From contig NZ_CP038493.1 of NCBI RefSeq assembly GCF_004752005.1, positions 992,001-1,056,000 of the forward strand: a DNA stretch of 64,000 nucleotides, given 5' to 3'. Of this stretch, positions 19,885 through 29,356 are shown piece by piece. Both the position numbers and the translations under genes were made by a program. Numbering within the stretch: the stretch's first letter is position 1; every line of letters begins with the position of its first letter. This DNA comes from Thalassotalea sp. HSM 43 (lineage in GTDB: Bacteria > Pseudomonadota > Gammaproteobacteria > Enterobacterales > Alteromonadaceae). The notes under the pieces were generated by a model, which worked only from the letters and a program-made list of their open reading frames with translations, did not search any database and had not been told where the DNA came from.

Positions 19885-20472
19885 ATGAAAGATACTATTA
19901 TGCGTATTTGGCACACTCTCAAGCGTCCGAGTGTGCATTACAGTCTAGGTACTTTAGTAATCGGTGGGTTTGTTGCTGGCATCATATTCTGGGGTGGTTT
20001 TAATACCGCGTTAGAAGTCACCAATACAGAGGAATTCTGTACTGGTTGCCATGAGATGAGTGACAATGTCTACCAAGAACTGAAACCGACCATTCATTTT
20101 ACCAATCGCTCCGGTGTTCGGGCAACGTGTCCCGATTGCCATGTGCCGCATAACTGGACAGATAAAATTGCCCGAAAAATGCAAGCATCTAAAGAGGTTT
20201 GGGGTAAGATTTTCGGTACCATAAGTACCCGTGAAAAGTTTCTTGCGAAGCGGCGAGAACTTGCCGAACATGAGTGGGCTCGACTCAAAGCCAATGATTC
20301 ATTGGAATGTCGAAACTGTCACAACTTTGATTATATGGACTTTACCGCACAAAGTAGCCGAGCGTCTGACCAACATTCGACCTCGTTAGCTAGCGGCGAG
20401 AAAACCTGTATTGATTGTCATAAAGGCATTGCTCACGAGCTGCCTGACATGCAAGGTGTCGAAGGGTTTTAG
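19885..20472 (+). CDS. napC: Tetraheme cytochrome c NapC (NapC/NirT family)
   Basis: Membrane-anchored quinol dehydrogenase that passes electrons to NapAB. A single N-terminal anchor (about 20-42) is followed by four heme motifs: CTGCH, CPDCH, CRNCH and CIDCH. The 195-residue length is usual. There is no napGH in the cluster, so NapC is the only visible quinol route to NapAB here. It is the last gene of the operon. Confidence 0.95.
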   Translation: MKDTIMRIWHTLKRPSVHYSLGTLVIGGFVAGIIFWGGFNTALEVTNTEEFCTGCHEMSDNVYQELKPTIHFTNRSGVRATCPDCHVPHNWTDKIARKMQASKEVWGKIFGTISTREKFLAKRRELAEHEWARLKANDSLECRNCHNFDYMDFTAQSSRASDQHSTSLASGEKTCIDCHKGIAHELPDMQGVEGF

Positions 20473-20530
20473 TACCGACTTTATTGATCATGTGGTTTAG
20501 TATCCAGCTATAAGGCTAATGTATATAAAA

Positions 20531-20590
20531 CCTAGATACATATAGCTTAGATACATAAACCATAGATACATAAAGCTCAGGTACAAAAAG
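20531..20590. repeat. Short tandem repeat, 15-base period, downstream of napC
   Basis: Four imperfect 15-base units share the core TAGATACA (starts near 20533, 20548, 20563, and a degenerate one at 20578). They lie in the 302-base gene-free stretch between napC and the next gene. The remainder of that stretch holds only the nap terminator. Confidence 0.8.
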
Positions 20591-20630
20591 CAAGAGCCTA
20601 TGACGTAACAGTCAATGTTTGATAAAACGC

Positions 20631-20660
20631 AAAACGCCAGAGATGCTCTGGCGTTTTTTT
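20631..20660 (+). terminator. Terminator of the nap operon
   Basis: Hairpin AAAACGCCAGAG/CTCTGGCGTTTT followed by T residues, about 160 bases after napC. Confidence 0.85.
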
Positions 20661-20774
20661 ATGTCTGCTTTATATACTTGTTTATGCCGCTTTCTTGTGC
20701 TGCTTTGCTAGTGTCGCTTTAACTGCTCGTTTAACAACGTTAGCGGCTTAACTAGGCAACCAAAGACCAGCCTA

Positions 20775-21314
20775 TCACTTAAAAATGACTTTCTTGTTAG
20801 AACGGGTATAACTTCTCGATTCAGAAGGTGTCCATTCATCATTTTTAAAATATGCGGTACTGACCGTTAATTTATCCTTTTCAAGCACACTGGTTGAACG
20901 TACTTTGGTAATACCGTCATCATTACCCGTTACGTCCTCATAAGCAATAAAACTGTTATCACTGACGATTTCAATGTAGCCCTGAGTATAAAAATCAGCG
21001 GTGGTGAAGTAATAAAATACCACCTTTTGCTTTTCTTTATCCCAAAATATCAATGACTCACCGCCATACACGCCATCATTAATGGAGTGCAAGGTACGAA
21101 TCGCTTTGCCATTTAATGCTCGCTCCCAATGAGCAACATCAACCACACTGGGTTTGCCATCTACAGATTCAAATACCGCCTCCCAGTTACCAAGATATTT
21201 GCCAAACAAAGTTAACTTTTCATCAAGTTGTTGTTCTTGCTCTTGCGCTTGCGTTTGCGTAACAGGGGTTATCATTAACAATAAAAAGACGCTGGTAATT
21301 AGATATTTCATCAT
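20775..21314 (-). CDS. Exported protein of unknown function (DUF1579-like possible)
   Basis: A 179-residue protein with a Sec signal peptide ending about TQAQE, followed by LTLFGKYLGNWEAVFESVDGK. The pattern of a GxW near the start and successive beta strands (GGESLIFWDKEKQKVVFYYF, YTQGYIEIVSDNSF) is like small lipocalin-like or DUF1579-type barrels. I cannot assign a function. ATG 21311 is an equally good start. It is convergent with the nap operon and not obviously part of it. Confidence 0.65.
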   Translation of the reverse strand: MMKYLITSVFLLLMITPVTQTQAQEQEQQLDEKLTLFGKYLGNWEAVFESVDGKPSVVDVAHWERALNGKAIRTLHSINDGVYGGESLIFWDKEKQKVVFYYFTTADFYTQGYIEIVSDNSFIAYEDVTGNDDGITKVRSTSVLEKDKLTVSTAYFKNDEWTPSESRSYTRSNKKVIFK

Positions 21315-21436
21315 ATTGTTTTCTCTTCTCGTTTAGGCTCAGCATTGGTTGTTTTGGTTGCTTATGGTGAATCGTTATCAATGCCTAAGCCAGTATATTA
21401 ACCTTAAGTTTGGCAAATTATGAAAAACTTGCAATA

Positions 21437-22678
21437 TCAGCAGCTTAACAAGGAATCGAATGGCTCTACCCAAACCTTTTCACCCGCACTTATCCGCCCT
21501 TGTTGGCGCGCTAAAATAATGAAACAATTGGCGTTGGAAATACTTGATAATATGCCCGAGCCTTGTGAGCCGGTGCTGTCAACAACAATGTCGCCATCAT
21601 CGTTTACCATCCAAACAGCCCGCTGAAATTCCATGCGACCTGGTGACTTTTTTAGATCATGTAAACAGGTGGCTAAAAACTTAGCACGTTGACGTTGTGG
21701 CTTACCTTGCATTTTTTCAATGCCAGCCAAAGCGAGTTGATACAAGGTAATCGTCGCCGATACGGGATTGCCCGGCAAACCAAAAAAGACACTGTCAGAT
21801 AAGCGTCCAAACGCTAATGGTTTACCTGGTTTCATGGCGATTTTCCAAAAATCTATCTGTCCGAGTTCTGCTAATATATCTTTGGTGTAATCTGCTTCAC
21901 CAACGGACACGCCACCGCTTGAAATTACGATATCGGCCATCTGATCAGCCTGTAAAAAGGCTTGGCGCAAGGCGTCTTTATCATCGGGGACGATGCCAAA
22001 ATCAATCACCTCGACCGCTAATTTGTTTAGCATTGCTTTTAGGACAAACCGATTGGTTTCATAAATATCGCCATCTTTGAGCTCACTACCGGGTGTTTTT
22101 AGCTCATCGCCCGTGGCGATTAACGCCACCTTTAGCGGACGATACACGCTCACACTGGCAACACCAATTGACGCTAATAAGCCAATATCTGCAGGGCCTA
22201 AGCAATGTCCAGAGTCGAATATTTGACTGCCATGGGCTATGTCCTCACCAGCTAGGCGTACGTTACGCCCTTTCGCTGGTAACGTATCTATGCGCAGTTT
22301 GCCATTATCGTGCTGCGTATGCTCTTGCATCACCACAGTATCGCAATCGGCAGGCATTTTACCGCCGGTCATTATACGTACACATTGGCCAAAGCCGACA
22401 TCCCCATTGAATGGCTCGCCGGCAAAAGAGTGGCCGACAACATCAAGCTCTACGGCGCTGTTTAAATCCATGTGCCAAACGAAGGCATAACCATCCATGG
22501 CTGAATTATTGTGAGGCGGTACAGCCATAGTCGCCAACACCGGCTTAGCCATCACTCGACTTGCTGCTTGCTCTATTGCGATGTCTTCAATCTCAATGAC
22601 GGGCTTAACAATATCAAGCAACATGTTTTTTGCTTGTTCAAATTCCAGTAGTCCTGGAACCGCACATGAATCACTCAT
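21437..22678 (-). CDS. moeA: Molybdopterin molybdenumtransferase MoeA
   Basis: Inserts molybdate into adenylylated molybdopterin, the last common step of cofactor synthesis. The 413-residue protein has the MoeA marks PPHNNSAMDGYAF, GxIYETNRF-like (GDIYETNRFVLKAM), SSGGVSVGEADY and PGKPLAFG, plus FGLPGNPVSA. It is divergent from the porin gene, and a perfect FNR-type box lies 121 bases before its start. No moeB was found nearby. Confidence 0.95.
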   Translation of the reverse strand: MSDSCAVPGLLEFEQAKNMLLDIVKPVIEIEDIAIEQAASRVMAKPVLATMAVPPHNNSAMDGYAFVWHMDLNSAVELDVVGHSFAGEPFNGDVGFGQCVRIMTGGKMPADCDTVVMQEHTQHDNGKLRIDTLPAKGRNVRLAGEDIAHGSQIFDSGHCLGPADIGLLASIGVASVSVYRPLKVALIATGDELKTPGSELKDGDIYETNRFVLKAMLNKLAVEVIDFGIVPDDKDALRQAFLQADQMADIVISSGGVSVGEADYTKDILAELGQIDFWKIAMKPGKPLAFGRLSDSVFFGLPGNPVSATITLYQLALAGIEKMQGKPQRQRAKFLATCLHDLKKSPGRMEFQRAVWMVNDDGDIVVDSTGSQGSGILSSISNANCFIILARQQGRISAGEKVWVEPFDSLLSC

Positions 22679-22792
22679 TTATATCTACAACCTTTATAAA
22701 ACGCGTTTATATCTTCTGTTATCTACTCTATTGAAGATTAGCAACATTACAACCCCTTTGTTAATCAGGTGTTACATTAATGTTGCTACTCA

Positions 22793-22806
22793 TTGATCAG
22801 AATCAA
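22793..22806 (+). promoter_or_regulatory. Perfect FNR-type box between moeA and porin
   Basis: TTGATCAGAATCAA matches all ten specified bases of the FNR consensus. A -10-like hexamer TAGAAT lies exactly at 22829-22834, so the box centre would be at -41.5 from a start site at 22841. That is the class II activation geometry for the porin gene. It could also act on moeA in the other direction. Confidence 0.8.
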
Positions 22807-22904
22807 CTAAACTTAGTGTGCGATGCAATAGAATCAACAGCGACAAAACAAATAATAACGATTTATTGCAAATTAATAAGCCCAATAGTCCGAGGAAACT
22901 GCTT

Positions 22905-24110
22905 ATGAAATATCAAAAGCTTTTACCACTGAGTGCCGCTGTACTTGGCCTTAGCACTAGTTTTTATGCCAATGCTGATTTAGGCGACAAAATCAGCAAA
23001 GCCGTTAAAGACAGTAAAGTTGATGTAAACTTAAGATATCGAGTCGAGTCGGTCGATGAAGACGGCAAAGATGAGGATGCGCTTGCATCTACGTTAAAAA
23101 GTAGGCTCACCGTGACCACAGGTAAATTTGCCAACTTTTCGGCCAAAGTCGAAGTAGATGATGTCACCAACATTGGCGATGACGCGTTTAACTCAACCGT
23201 CAATGGCAAAACCGACTACCCTGTCGTCGCCGATCCAGACGGCAGTGAAATCAATCAAGCCTTTGTGCAATACAGTAATAAAATACTTACCGTCAGTGGT
23301 GGCCGTCAGCGTATCGTACTTGATGATCAACGTTTTGTTGGTGGTGTTGCTTGGCGTCAAAATGAACAAACCTTCGACGGTTACCGAGTACAATTCAGCC
23401 CTTTTAAACGCTTAAAACTTGATGGCAGTTATGTGTACAACGTAAACCGAATATTTGGCGAAGATAGTGCCAATTCCGATTACCATGGCGATATCTACTT
23501 ACTTAATGCTAAGTTCAATTTCAATAAAAAACATAGCATTACGGGGTACAACTACTACCTTGATTTTGACAACGCTGCAACAGCGTCAAGCAACACCATA
23601 GGTGCTTTGTATCAAGGGCAAGTCGATATCGGTGGCCTTGGCTTGATGTTAAAGTTTGCTGCGGCAACCCAAGAAGATGAAGGTGACAATCCAAACAACT
23701 ATGAAGCGGATTATTATCTCGCACAAGTGGCTGCCAAACTTGGCAGCTTTACCGTCACCCTAGGTCAAGAATCGTTAGGCAGCGACAATGGCGTTGGCTT
23801 TAGTACACCATTAGCGACATTACACGCGTTTCAAGGTTTTACCGATAAGTTCTTGAATACCCCCGCTGATGGTGTAGTAGATACTTATATCAAGGCGTCG
23901 ACCAAGTTTGCAGGTTTTGGTTTGGCTGCCGGTTACCACATTCTTGAAGCTGATTCAGGCAATGACGAATACGGCGATGAAATTAATTTCACAGCCTCAT
24001 ATGGCATTAATAAGCACTATTCAGTGTTGGTTAAAGCGGCACAATATAATGCCGATGACTTATCAACGGACACCACCAAACTTTGGTTGATGTTGAGTGC
24101 CGCTTATTAG
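22905..24110 (+). CDS. Outer-membrane porin, alginate-export-like barrel
   Basis: A 401-residue protein with a clear signal peptide (MKYQKLLPLSAAVLGLSTS...ANA). Alternating beta-strand segments follow, such as LKSRLTVTTGKFANFSAKVEVDD, KILTVSGGRQRIVLDDQRFVGG and a last strand ending LWLMLSAAY with an aromatic C-terminus. The RQRI-x-DDQRFVGGVAWRQNEQTFDG region resembles the alginate-export (PF13372-type) porins. Its site between moeA and moaA and its FNR-type promoter suggest anaerobic passage of nitrate, nitrite or molybdate rather than alginate. ATG 22905 has GAGGA 8 bases before it; the longer upstream frame lacks this. Confidence 0.75.
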   Translation: MKYQKLLPLSAAVLGLSTSFYANADLGDKISKAVKDSKVDVNLRYRVESVDEDGKDEDALASTLKSRLTVTTGKFANFSAKVEVDDVTNIGDDAFNSTVNGKTDYPVVADPDGSEINQAFVQYSNKILTVSGGRQRIVLDDQRFVGGVAWRQNEQTFDGYRVQFSPFKRLKLDGSYVYNVNRIFGEDSANSDYHGDIYLLNAKFNFNKKHSITGYNYYLDFDNAATASSNTIGALYQGQVDIGGLGLMLKFAAATQEDEGDNPNNYEADYYLAQVAAKLGSFTVTLGQESLGSDNGVGFSTPLATLHAFQGFTDKFLNTPADGVVDTYIKASTKFAGFGLAAGYHILEADSGNDEYGDEINFTASYGINKHYSVLVKAAQYNADDLSTDTTKLWLMLSAAY

Positions 24111-24173
24111 TCGCAACTGAATCAAAACTCAGCCAATAATTGATCCGTACTTAGTTACAAGACTCAAATTAAT

Positions 24174-24206
24174 ACGGCCAATGAATTTTTAATTGGCCGT
24201 TTTTTA
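24174..24206 (+). terminator. Terminator after the porin gene
   Basis: Hairpin ACGGCCAAT/ATTGGCCGT followed by a T tract. It isolates the porin from the moa leader downstream. Confidence 0.8.
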
Positions 24207-24302
24207 TAAGCTAACTTATCGTTTCACAAGGCATTTTTGTGCATCATAATTTGGTGTATTTTGCGATTTGGTGTTAACCTTAAGTGACACATGTAATACA
24301 AA

Positions 24303-24437
24303 CACGCCGAGCCTTGCACGCTAACCCTGACTATCAGGTATGGGTGTCTGGCCGTAGCCAAGCATGATATTTCGTTATGTTTTCGCTGCCAGGGTCAAAA
24401 GGGAAACCGATTGGCCTCCCGACTTTGGAAAGGTGAA
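24303..24437 (+). promoter_or_regulatory. Molybdenum cofactor (Moco) riboswitch
   Basis: The moaA leader closely follows the E. coli moaA Moco RNA motif. Recognisable blocks are GCCTTGCAC near the 5' end, TGGCCGTAGCCAAGCATGATA, GCCAGGGTCAAAAGGGAAACC with a GAAA-type loop, and the 3' block GCCTCCCG...GGAAAGGTG. The last block includes the moaA ribosome site (GGAAAGG at 24428-24433), so cofactor binding could hide it. The boundaries are approximate. It should control the whole moa-mob-mod operon. Confidence 0.85.
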
Positions 24438-25409
24438 ATGTTAAAAGACGTATTTGGCCGCAGATTTTATTATCTGAGGCTATCCATAACCGATGTATGC
24501 AACTTTCGTTGCGAATATTGTTTGCCTGATGGTTATCAGTGTGAGCATGATCGCCAATTCCTGACCCTTGATGAAATCTCTCGAGTCGCTCGTGGCTTTG
24601 CCCGTTTAGGCACAGAAAAAATCCGCATAACCGGCGGTGAACCGGCGTTGCGCAAAGATTTACCGCAAGCAATAGAGCTGTGTAAACAAACATCCGGTAT
24701 TAATACTGTGGCGTTGACCACCAATGGCTTTAATATGCAAAGCCAATATCGACATTGGATGGATGCTGGCCTAGATGCCCTGAATGTTTCTATTGATTCA
24801 TTTGACCCACGCCAATTCGCCGCGATTACGGGCAAAGATAAGCTCGACAGTATTATGTCAGCCATTGATAACGCCTTGTGCGATGGCTTTCAACAAATAA
24901 AAATCAATACCGTTTTAATGCGCGAGTATAATGGTCACGATTTACAGCAGTTTTTTCGTTATGTTAAAGACAAGCCAATCAGCTTACGTTTTATCGAATT
25001 AATGCAAACCGGCGATAACCGCGATTTTTATAATGCCCAACATGTCAGTGGTCAGCACATCAAAAATCAACTGTTAGTCAATGGGTGGATACCGCAAGTC
25101 CGTGCTAAAACAGCAGGCCCTGCGGAAGTGTATCAACACAGTGATTATCAAGGCTCAATCGGCCTTATCATGCCATATGACAAAGACTTTTGTGCAACCT
25201 GTAACCGACTTCGCGTGTCCAGCTTAGGTAATTTACATTTATGTTTATTTAGCGAACAAGGGTTACCTATTCGTCAATACCTACAAACTGATGACACCCG
25301 TGAATTTGAACAAAACTTAGTAGCACTCTTGCAGGATAAAAAAATAAGTCACTTACTGCATGACGGTTTGACCGGTGCGACCAAGCATCTGTCTATGCTG
25401 GGCGGTTAG
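24438..25409 (+). CDS. moaA: GTP 3',8-cyclase MoaA
   Basis: Radical SAM enzyme for the first step of molybdopterin synthesis, turning GTP into 3',8-cyclo-GTP. The 323-residue protein has the SAM cluster motif CNFRCEYC near the N-terminus and a second cluster motif CATCNRLRVSSLGNLHLC near the C-terminus. It ends in GG as active MoaA does. ATG 24438 is preferred because it follows the riboswitch ribosome site; an upstream TTG frame would run into the aptamer. First gene of a nine-gene operon. Confidence 0.95.
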   Translation: MLKDVFGRRFYYLRLSITDVCNFRCEYCLPDGYQCEHDRQFLTLDEISRVARGFARLGTEKIRITGGEPALRKDLPQAIELCKQTSGINTVALTTNGFNMQSQYRHWMDAGLDALNVSIDSFDPRQFAAITGKDKLDSIMSAIDNALCDGFQQIKINTVLMREYNGHDLQQFFRYVKDKPISLRFIELMQTGDNRDFYNAQHVSGQHIKNQLLVNGWIPQVRAKTAGPAEVYQHSDYQGSIGLIMPYDKDFCATCNRLRVSSLGNLHLCLFSEQGLPIRQYLQTDDTREFEQNLVALLQDKKISHLLHDGLTGATKHLSMLGG

Positions 25410-25447
25410 TAGCAAAAGCGAGTAAATTAGGATGGAAGTTTAATAGC

Positions 25448-26047
25448 ATGGAATTTCAATACGAATGCCTTGGTGTCGTCCTTGCTGGCGGTCAATCACA
25501 GCGCATGGGGCAAAATAAAGCCTTATTAAACCTTGAAGATAGTACGCTAAAACAACGCAGTGTTAATCTATTACAACAATGCGGCGTCGACAAAGTCGTG
25601 GTATCCGGCGCAAACAGCGGCGGAGCGCCTGATTTGATCAGCAACGCCGGCCCGCTTGGCGGCATTTATTCGATCATCAACACCTATCGACCAGCAAGCA
25701 TATTGGTCTTGCCCGTTGATATGCCAATGATGGACGCCAAGCATTTGCAACAACTACGAATTAAAGGTGCATTGGCCAACAAGATCAGTTATTTCAATGA
25801 AAGCGCACTACCGGCGTACATTCCCGTTAGTGCACCATTTATTGACTTTCTCAATGATAGCTTTGCCCATGGCCAGTTTAAAGCGAACAGTAAAGCGCCC
25901 TCATTAAGACAAGCATTTTCAAAAGCCAGCAGTCAATCTATCGCTCTACAAGATGGCAAACTATTGTTTAACACCAATACGCCACAAGAGTTTGAGCAGG
26001 CAAAAAAAATGCTTGGTAAATCCGCCTTTTCTAGGCCAATAGAATAA
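25448..26047 (+). CDS. mobA: Molybdenum cofactor guanylyltransferase MobA
   Basis: Attaches GMP to molybdopterin to make the MGD form used by NapA. The 199-residue protein has the nucleotide-binding loop LAGGQSQRMGQNKALL at about 11-26 and the metal site LPVDMPMM. It follows moaA by 38 bases. Placing mobA inside the moa operon fits production of the bis-MGD form needed by NapA. Confidence 0.92.
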   Translation: MEFQYECLGVVLAGGQSQRMGQNKALLNLEDSTLKQRSVNLLQQCGVDKVVVSGANSGGAPDLISNAGPLGGIYSIINTYRPASILVLPVDMPMMDAKHLQQLRIKGALANKISYFNESALPAYIPVSAPFIDFLNDSFAHGQFKANSKAPSLRQAFSKASSQSIALQDGKLLFNTNTPQEFEQAKKMLGKSAFSRPIE

Positions 26048-26069
26048 AACAAGAACAAGGACAAAGCGT

Positions 26070-26609
26070 ATGTCTTCTCATGCGAGCGAACAATTTACAG
26101 CACTTAACATTGCCGTTTTAACGGTATCAGATACCCGCAATGAACAAACCGACACCTCGGGCAAAGCCCTAGTCGACAGGTTAGAGCGCGCCGGTCACAC
26201 ATTGGCCGCTAAAACCATCGTCAAAGATGATGTATATCAACTAAGAGCCGCCGTTTCGAACTGGATAGCCGATGATAATATCCACGTTATTATCTCAACA
26301 GGTGGCACAGGTTTTAGTCAACGAGACAATACCCCCGAAGCGATAAGTGTGTTATTTGATAAAGCCGTTGAAGGCTTTGGCGAGCTGTTTCGCTATATCT
26401 CATATAAAGAAATTGGCACCTCGACCATTCAATCAAGAGCCTTTGCTGGCATGGCTAATAAAACCGTCATTTTTTGTGTACCAGGCTCAACCAACGCATG
26501 TAAAACCGCATGGGACAAAATCATAGCGGAACAATTGGATGCAGAGCATAAACCTTGTAATTTTGCACCGCATTTAAATTTGTCTGATGCCTGTCAAACG
26601 CGAGGTTAA
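26070..26609 (+). CDS. moaB: Molybdenum cofactor biosynthesis protein MoaB
   Basis: MogA/MoaB-fold protein of 179 residues that adenylylates or binds molybdopterin before MoeA. Motifs include [34 protein letters not shown] and [17 protein letters not shown]. It sits two bases before moaC. No separate mog gene is visible, so MoaB may do the adenylylation, which is an inference. Confidence 0.93.
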   Translation: MSSHASEQFTALNIAVLTVSDTRNEQTDTSGKALVDRLERAGHTLAAKTIVKDDVYQLRAAVSNWIADDNIHVIISTGGTGFSQRDNTPEAISVLFDKAVEGFGELFRYISYKEIGTSTIQSRAFAGMANKTVIFCVPGSTNACKTAWDKIIAEQLDAEHKPCNFAPHLNLSDACQTRG

Positions 26610-26611
26610 CC

Positions 26612-27091
26612 ATGGCAGAGCTAAGTCATTTAAATCAGCAAGGCGAAGCCAACATGGTCGATGTTAGTGCTAAGCCTATCAGTGCGCGTGAAGCGCGAGC
26701 AGAAGCGTATATCAGTATGAGCGAACAAACGTTACAACTGATCAGTAAAGGTGAGCACCGCAAAGGCGATGTGTTTGCTGTCGCTCGAATTGCCGGTATT
26801 CAAGCGGCAAAGAAATGCAGTGATTTGATCCCTTTATGCCACCCTTTGATGTTGTCCAAAGTACAAGTGGATTTTCAAATTCTGCCTGAAACCAATCAAG
26901 TACGGATCGAAACCATGTGCCGCCTAAGTGGCCAAACAGGCGTAGAAATGGAAGCACTTACCGCTGCCAGTGTTGCTGCTCTGACCTTATTCGATATGTG
27001 TAAAGCGGTTGATCCCGCGATGGTGATCGATGGCACTCGGGTTTTGGAAAAGCAAGGCGGCAAAACCGGCCATTGGCAAGCTCAGCCGTAG
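26612..27091 (+). CDS. moaC: Cyclic pyranopterin monophosphate synthase MoaC
   Basis: Converts 3',8-cyclo-GTP to cyclic pyranopterin monophosphate. The 159-residue protein has the typical [18 protein letters not shown] start, [28 protein letters not shown], and the C-terminal [12 protein letters not shown]. It follows moaB after two bases in the same operon. Confidence 0.96.
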   Translation: MAELSHLNQQGEANMVDVSAKPISAREARAEAYISMSEQTLQLISKGEHRKGDVFAVARIAGIQAAKKCSDLIPLCHPLMLSKVQVDFQILPETNQVRIETMCRLSGQTGVEMEALTAASVAALTLFDMCKAVDPAMVIDGTRVLEKQGGKTGHWQAQP

Positions 27092-27100
27092 GAGAAGATG

Positions 27101-27358
27101 ATGATCATTGATGTGTTATTTTTTGCCGCAGTAAGAGAATCATTGGATTGCCCACAACTGCAACTCGAGCTAGGCGATGAACAACAAACCTTGCAGCAAA
27201 TAAAGCAACAATTGGCGCAACGTGGCGAGGCTTGGCAGAAAGTATTTAATGACCGTAATTTAATGCAAGCGGTTAATCAGGTAATGGTTAATGACGACAG
27301 TCTGGTCATAAATAGCGGTGATACTTTGGCTTTCTTTCCACCGGTCACGGGTGGCTAG
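27101..27358 (+). CDS. moaD: Molybdopterin synthase sulfur carrier MoaD
   Basis: Small ubiquitin-like subunit of molybdopterin synthase. The 85-residue protein ends FFPPVTGG; the terminal Gly-Gly is the thiocarboxylate site. Two adjacent ATGs exist; 27101 has the better spacing (6 bases) from GGAG. moaE starts one base after its stop. Confidence 0.94.
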   Translation: MIIDVLFFAAVRESLDCPQLQLELGDEQQTLQQIKQQLAQRGEAWQKVFNDRNLMQAVNQVMVNDDSLVINSGDTLAFFPPVTGG

Positions 27359-27359
27359 T

Positions 27360-27815
27360 ATGGCTAATATCATTATTAAAGTGCAACAACAAGACTTTGA
27401 TTTTGCCTCAGAAGTTGATATTTTAGAGGCGCATAACCAGAGCGATGGCGCACTGGTTACTTTTGTCGGTCGAGTCCGCAACAACAATGACGGCGAACAA
27501 ATCAGTCAATTGACCTTGGAGCATTATCCAGGCATGACAGAACAATGTTTGCAGCACATAGCCGAGCAAGCGTGCCAGCGTTGGCAGCTAGGTCGCATTA
27601 CCATCATTCATCGCGTTGGCGACTTAGCGGTAGGTGACAAAATTGTTTTTGTTGGCGTCACCAGCAAACACCGAAAAGATGCCTACCAAGGCAACGAATT
27701 TATAATGGATTATCTCAAAGTAAACGCGCCATTCTGGAAAAAAGAAAACACATCCCGCGGTGAACGCTGGGTAAGTGCCAAACATTCAGATAATCAAGAG
27801 GCTAATAAATGGTAA
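27360..27815 (+). CDS. moaE: Molybdopterin synthase catalytic subunit MoaE
   Basis: Large subunit that adds dithiolene sulfurs to cyclic pyranopterin using MoaD. The 151-residue protein has GALVTFVGRVRNNN, LEHYPGMTEQ, RVGDLAVGDKIVFVGVTSKHR and the C-terminal APFWKKE with the catalytic lysines. The start is the ATG right after moaD; an upstream frame reading into moaD is a shadow. It overlaps modA by 7 bases. Confidence 0.95.
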   Translation: MANIIIKVQQQDFDFASEVDILEAHNQSDGALVTFVGRVRNNNDGEQISQLTLEHYPGMTEQCLQHIAEQACQRWQLGRITIIHRVGDLAVGDKIVFVGVTSKHRKDAYQGNEFIMDYLKVNAPFWKKENTSRGERWVSAKHSDNQEANKW

Positions 27816-28651
27816 CCATTAGGTTATTGTTATTGTGTATCGCAACCTTTGCTAGTACCCACAGTATCGCTTTCAACAACGACACACTCAGAGTGGCGAG
27901 CTCCGCCAATTTTGCCAAACCCGTAGAAGCATTGTTGGCCGAATTTGCCAAACAACATCCACATCGACCAATGATCTCTGTCGCATCGACTGGCGTGCTG
28001 TATCAACAGCTGCGCCATGGTGCACCGTTTGATATATTTTTCGCTGCGGACATTCGTCGCCCGCAATTATTAGAGCAGCAAGGCCTGATTGAAGAGCATC
28101 ATCGAAAAACATACGCAATAGGCCAAATAGCGCTTTGGTCCAATACCCAAAAAGGGCCTATTAGTTTAGCCGATTTACAAGATTACAAAGGCCGAATCGC
28201 CATGGCGGCGCCCCATCTTGCCCCCTATGGTAATGCCGCCAAACAAGTGCTGGTTAAGCGAAATTTATGGCGATACTTTCATCAACAGTTAATAACGGGC
28301 AACAACATTAATCAAACCTATCAGCAGACACTGACAGGCGCCGTCGACTACGGATTTATCTCTTACTCGCAGCTGCTCACATCGACGCAAGGAAATGGCG
28401 TATTGATTGATAACAGCCTGCATACGCCGTTAGAACAACAGGTAGTAGTATTAAAAAATGCCGCTAACCTCGAATTGGCGCGTAAGTTTTATCAATATGT
28501 GCTGTCAGAACAAGGTCAGAAAATTATTGCCGATTTTGGTTATTTAACTGCTGACAAGGCCACCGATGCTGTACCTGTTAGCGATCAAGCTGATTCGTTA
28601 CCACCGAATAACGGCACAAAACCAGCAACACAAACAAAAAAAACACAATAA
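27809..28651 (+). CDS. modA: Molybdate ABC transporter substrate-binding protein ModA
   Basis: Periplasmic molybdate/tungstate binding protein of 280 residues. It has a Sec signal (ending about SIAFN), then RVASSANFAKPVEALL, SVASTGVLYQQLRHGAPFDIF and FAADIRRPQLLE. The Ser/Thr-rich ligand motifs are as in ModA. The C-terminus is a low-complexity Thr/Gln/Lys tail of about 30 residues. Overlap with moaE ties molybdate uptake to cofactor synthesis in one operon. Confidence 0.92.
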   Translation: MVTIRLLLLCIATFASTHSIAFNNDTLRVASSANFAKPVEALLAEFAKQHPHRPMISVASTGVLYQQLRHGAPFDIFFAADIRRPQLLEQQGLIEEHHRKTYAIGQIALWSNTQKGPISLADLQDYKGRIAMAAPHLAPYGNAAKQVLVKRNLWRYFHQQLITGNNINQTYQQTLTGAVDYGFISYSQLLTSTQGNGVLIDNSLHTPLEQQVVVLKNAANLELARKFYQYVLSEQGQKIIADFGYLTADKATDAVPVSDQADSLPPNNGTKPATQTKKTQ

Positions 28652-28666
28652 AAGGTCGAGCTTGGT

Positions 28667-29356
28667 TTGGATTATTACAATGAATGGCTAGCCCTAGCCA
28701 CAACCCTAAAATTGGCAGCAATAACCACCATTATATTGGTGATTATTGGTACGCCATTGGCATGGTGGCTGGCACAAATGCAGTCACGCTTTAAGGTGAT
28801 ACTGGAAGCCTTAGTCGCCCTACCATTAGTCTTACCACCAACGGTGTTAGGCTTTTATCTACTCTTACTATTTTCGCCTAATTACGCCACAGGTTCGTTT
28901 TTACAATCCCTTACGGGCTCGTCATTGGCATTTTCTTTTACCGGTATTGTCATTGGCTCAATCATTTATTCTCTGCCGTTTGTGGTGCAACCATTACAAA
29001 AAGCTTTTGAACAGTTAGGTGATACTCATATTGAAGCGGCCACTATGCTCGGTGCAGGCCCTTTAGACAGGTTTTTTAATATTGTCGTGCCAATGACCAA
29101 AGCAACCTTTATCACCGCTGCTAGCCTCGGTTTCGCCCATACAATCGGAGAATTTGGTGTGGTGTTAATGATAGGTGGCAATATTGAAGGCGAAACGCGG
29201 GTTTTATCCATCGCCCTATTTGATCAGGTCGAAGCGATGAATTACCAGACGGCGCATTATTTAGCCGGCGGGTTATTAGTTGGTTCACTGCTATTGCTGG
29301 CGTTTATCTACCTGTTAAATTACCGTGCTGAACGCAAGATTAAGGTGGCCAACTAA
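28667..29356 (+). CDS. modB: Molybdate ABC transporter permease ModB
   Basis: A 229-residue inner-membrane permease with five to six helices and the EAA-loop motif EAATMLGAGPLDRFFNIVVP. PTVLGFYLLLLF and GEFGVVLMIGGNI are typical of ModB. The only reasonable start is TTG 28667, because no in-frame ATG lies near. An AAAGG site is 11 bases upstream, a weak arrangement that may lower expression. It overlaps modC by one base. Confidence 0.92.
   Translation: MDYYNEWLALATTLKLAAITTIILVIIGTPLAWWLAQMQSRFKVILEALVALPLVLPPTVLGFYLLLLFSPNYATGSFLQSLTGSSLAFSFTGIVIGSIIYSLPFVVQPLQKAFEQLGDTHIEAATMLGAGPLDRFFNIVVPMTKATFITAASLGFAHTIGEFGVVLMIGGNIEGETRVLSIALFDQVEAMNYQTAHYLAGGLLVGSLLLLAFIYLLNYRAERKIKVAN

Noticed and set aside
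24141-24146. TGATCC downstream of the porin as an ECF promoter
   Set aside because: No CGTA at 16 bases, and it is followed by a terminator rather than a gene start.
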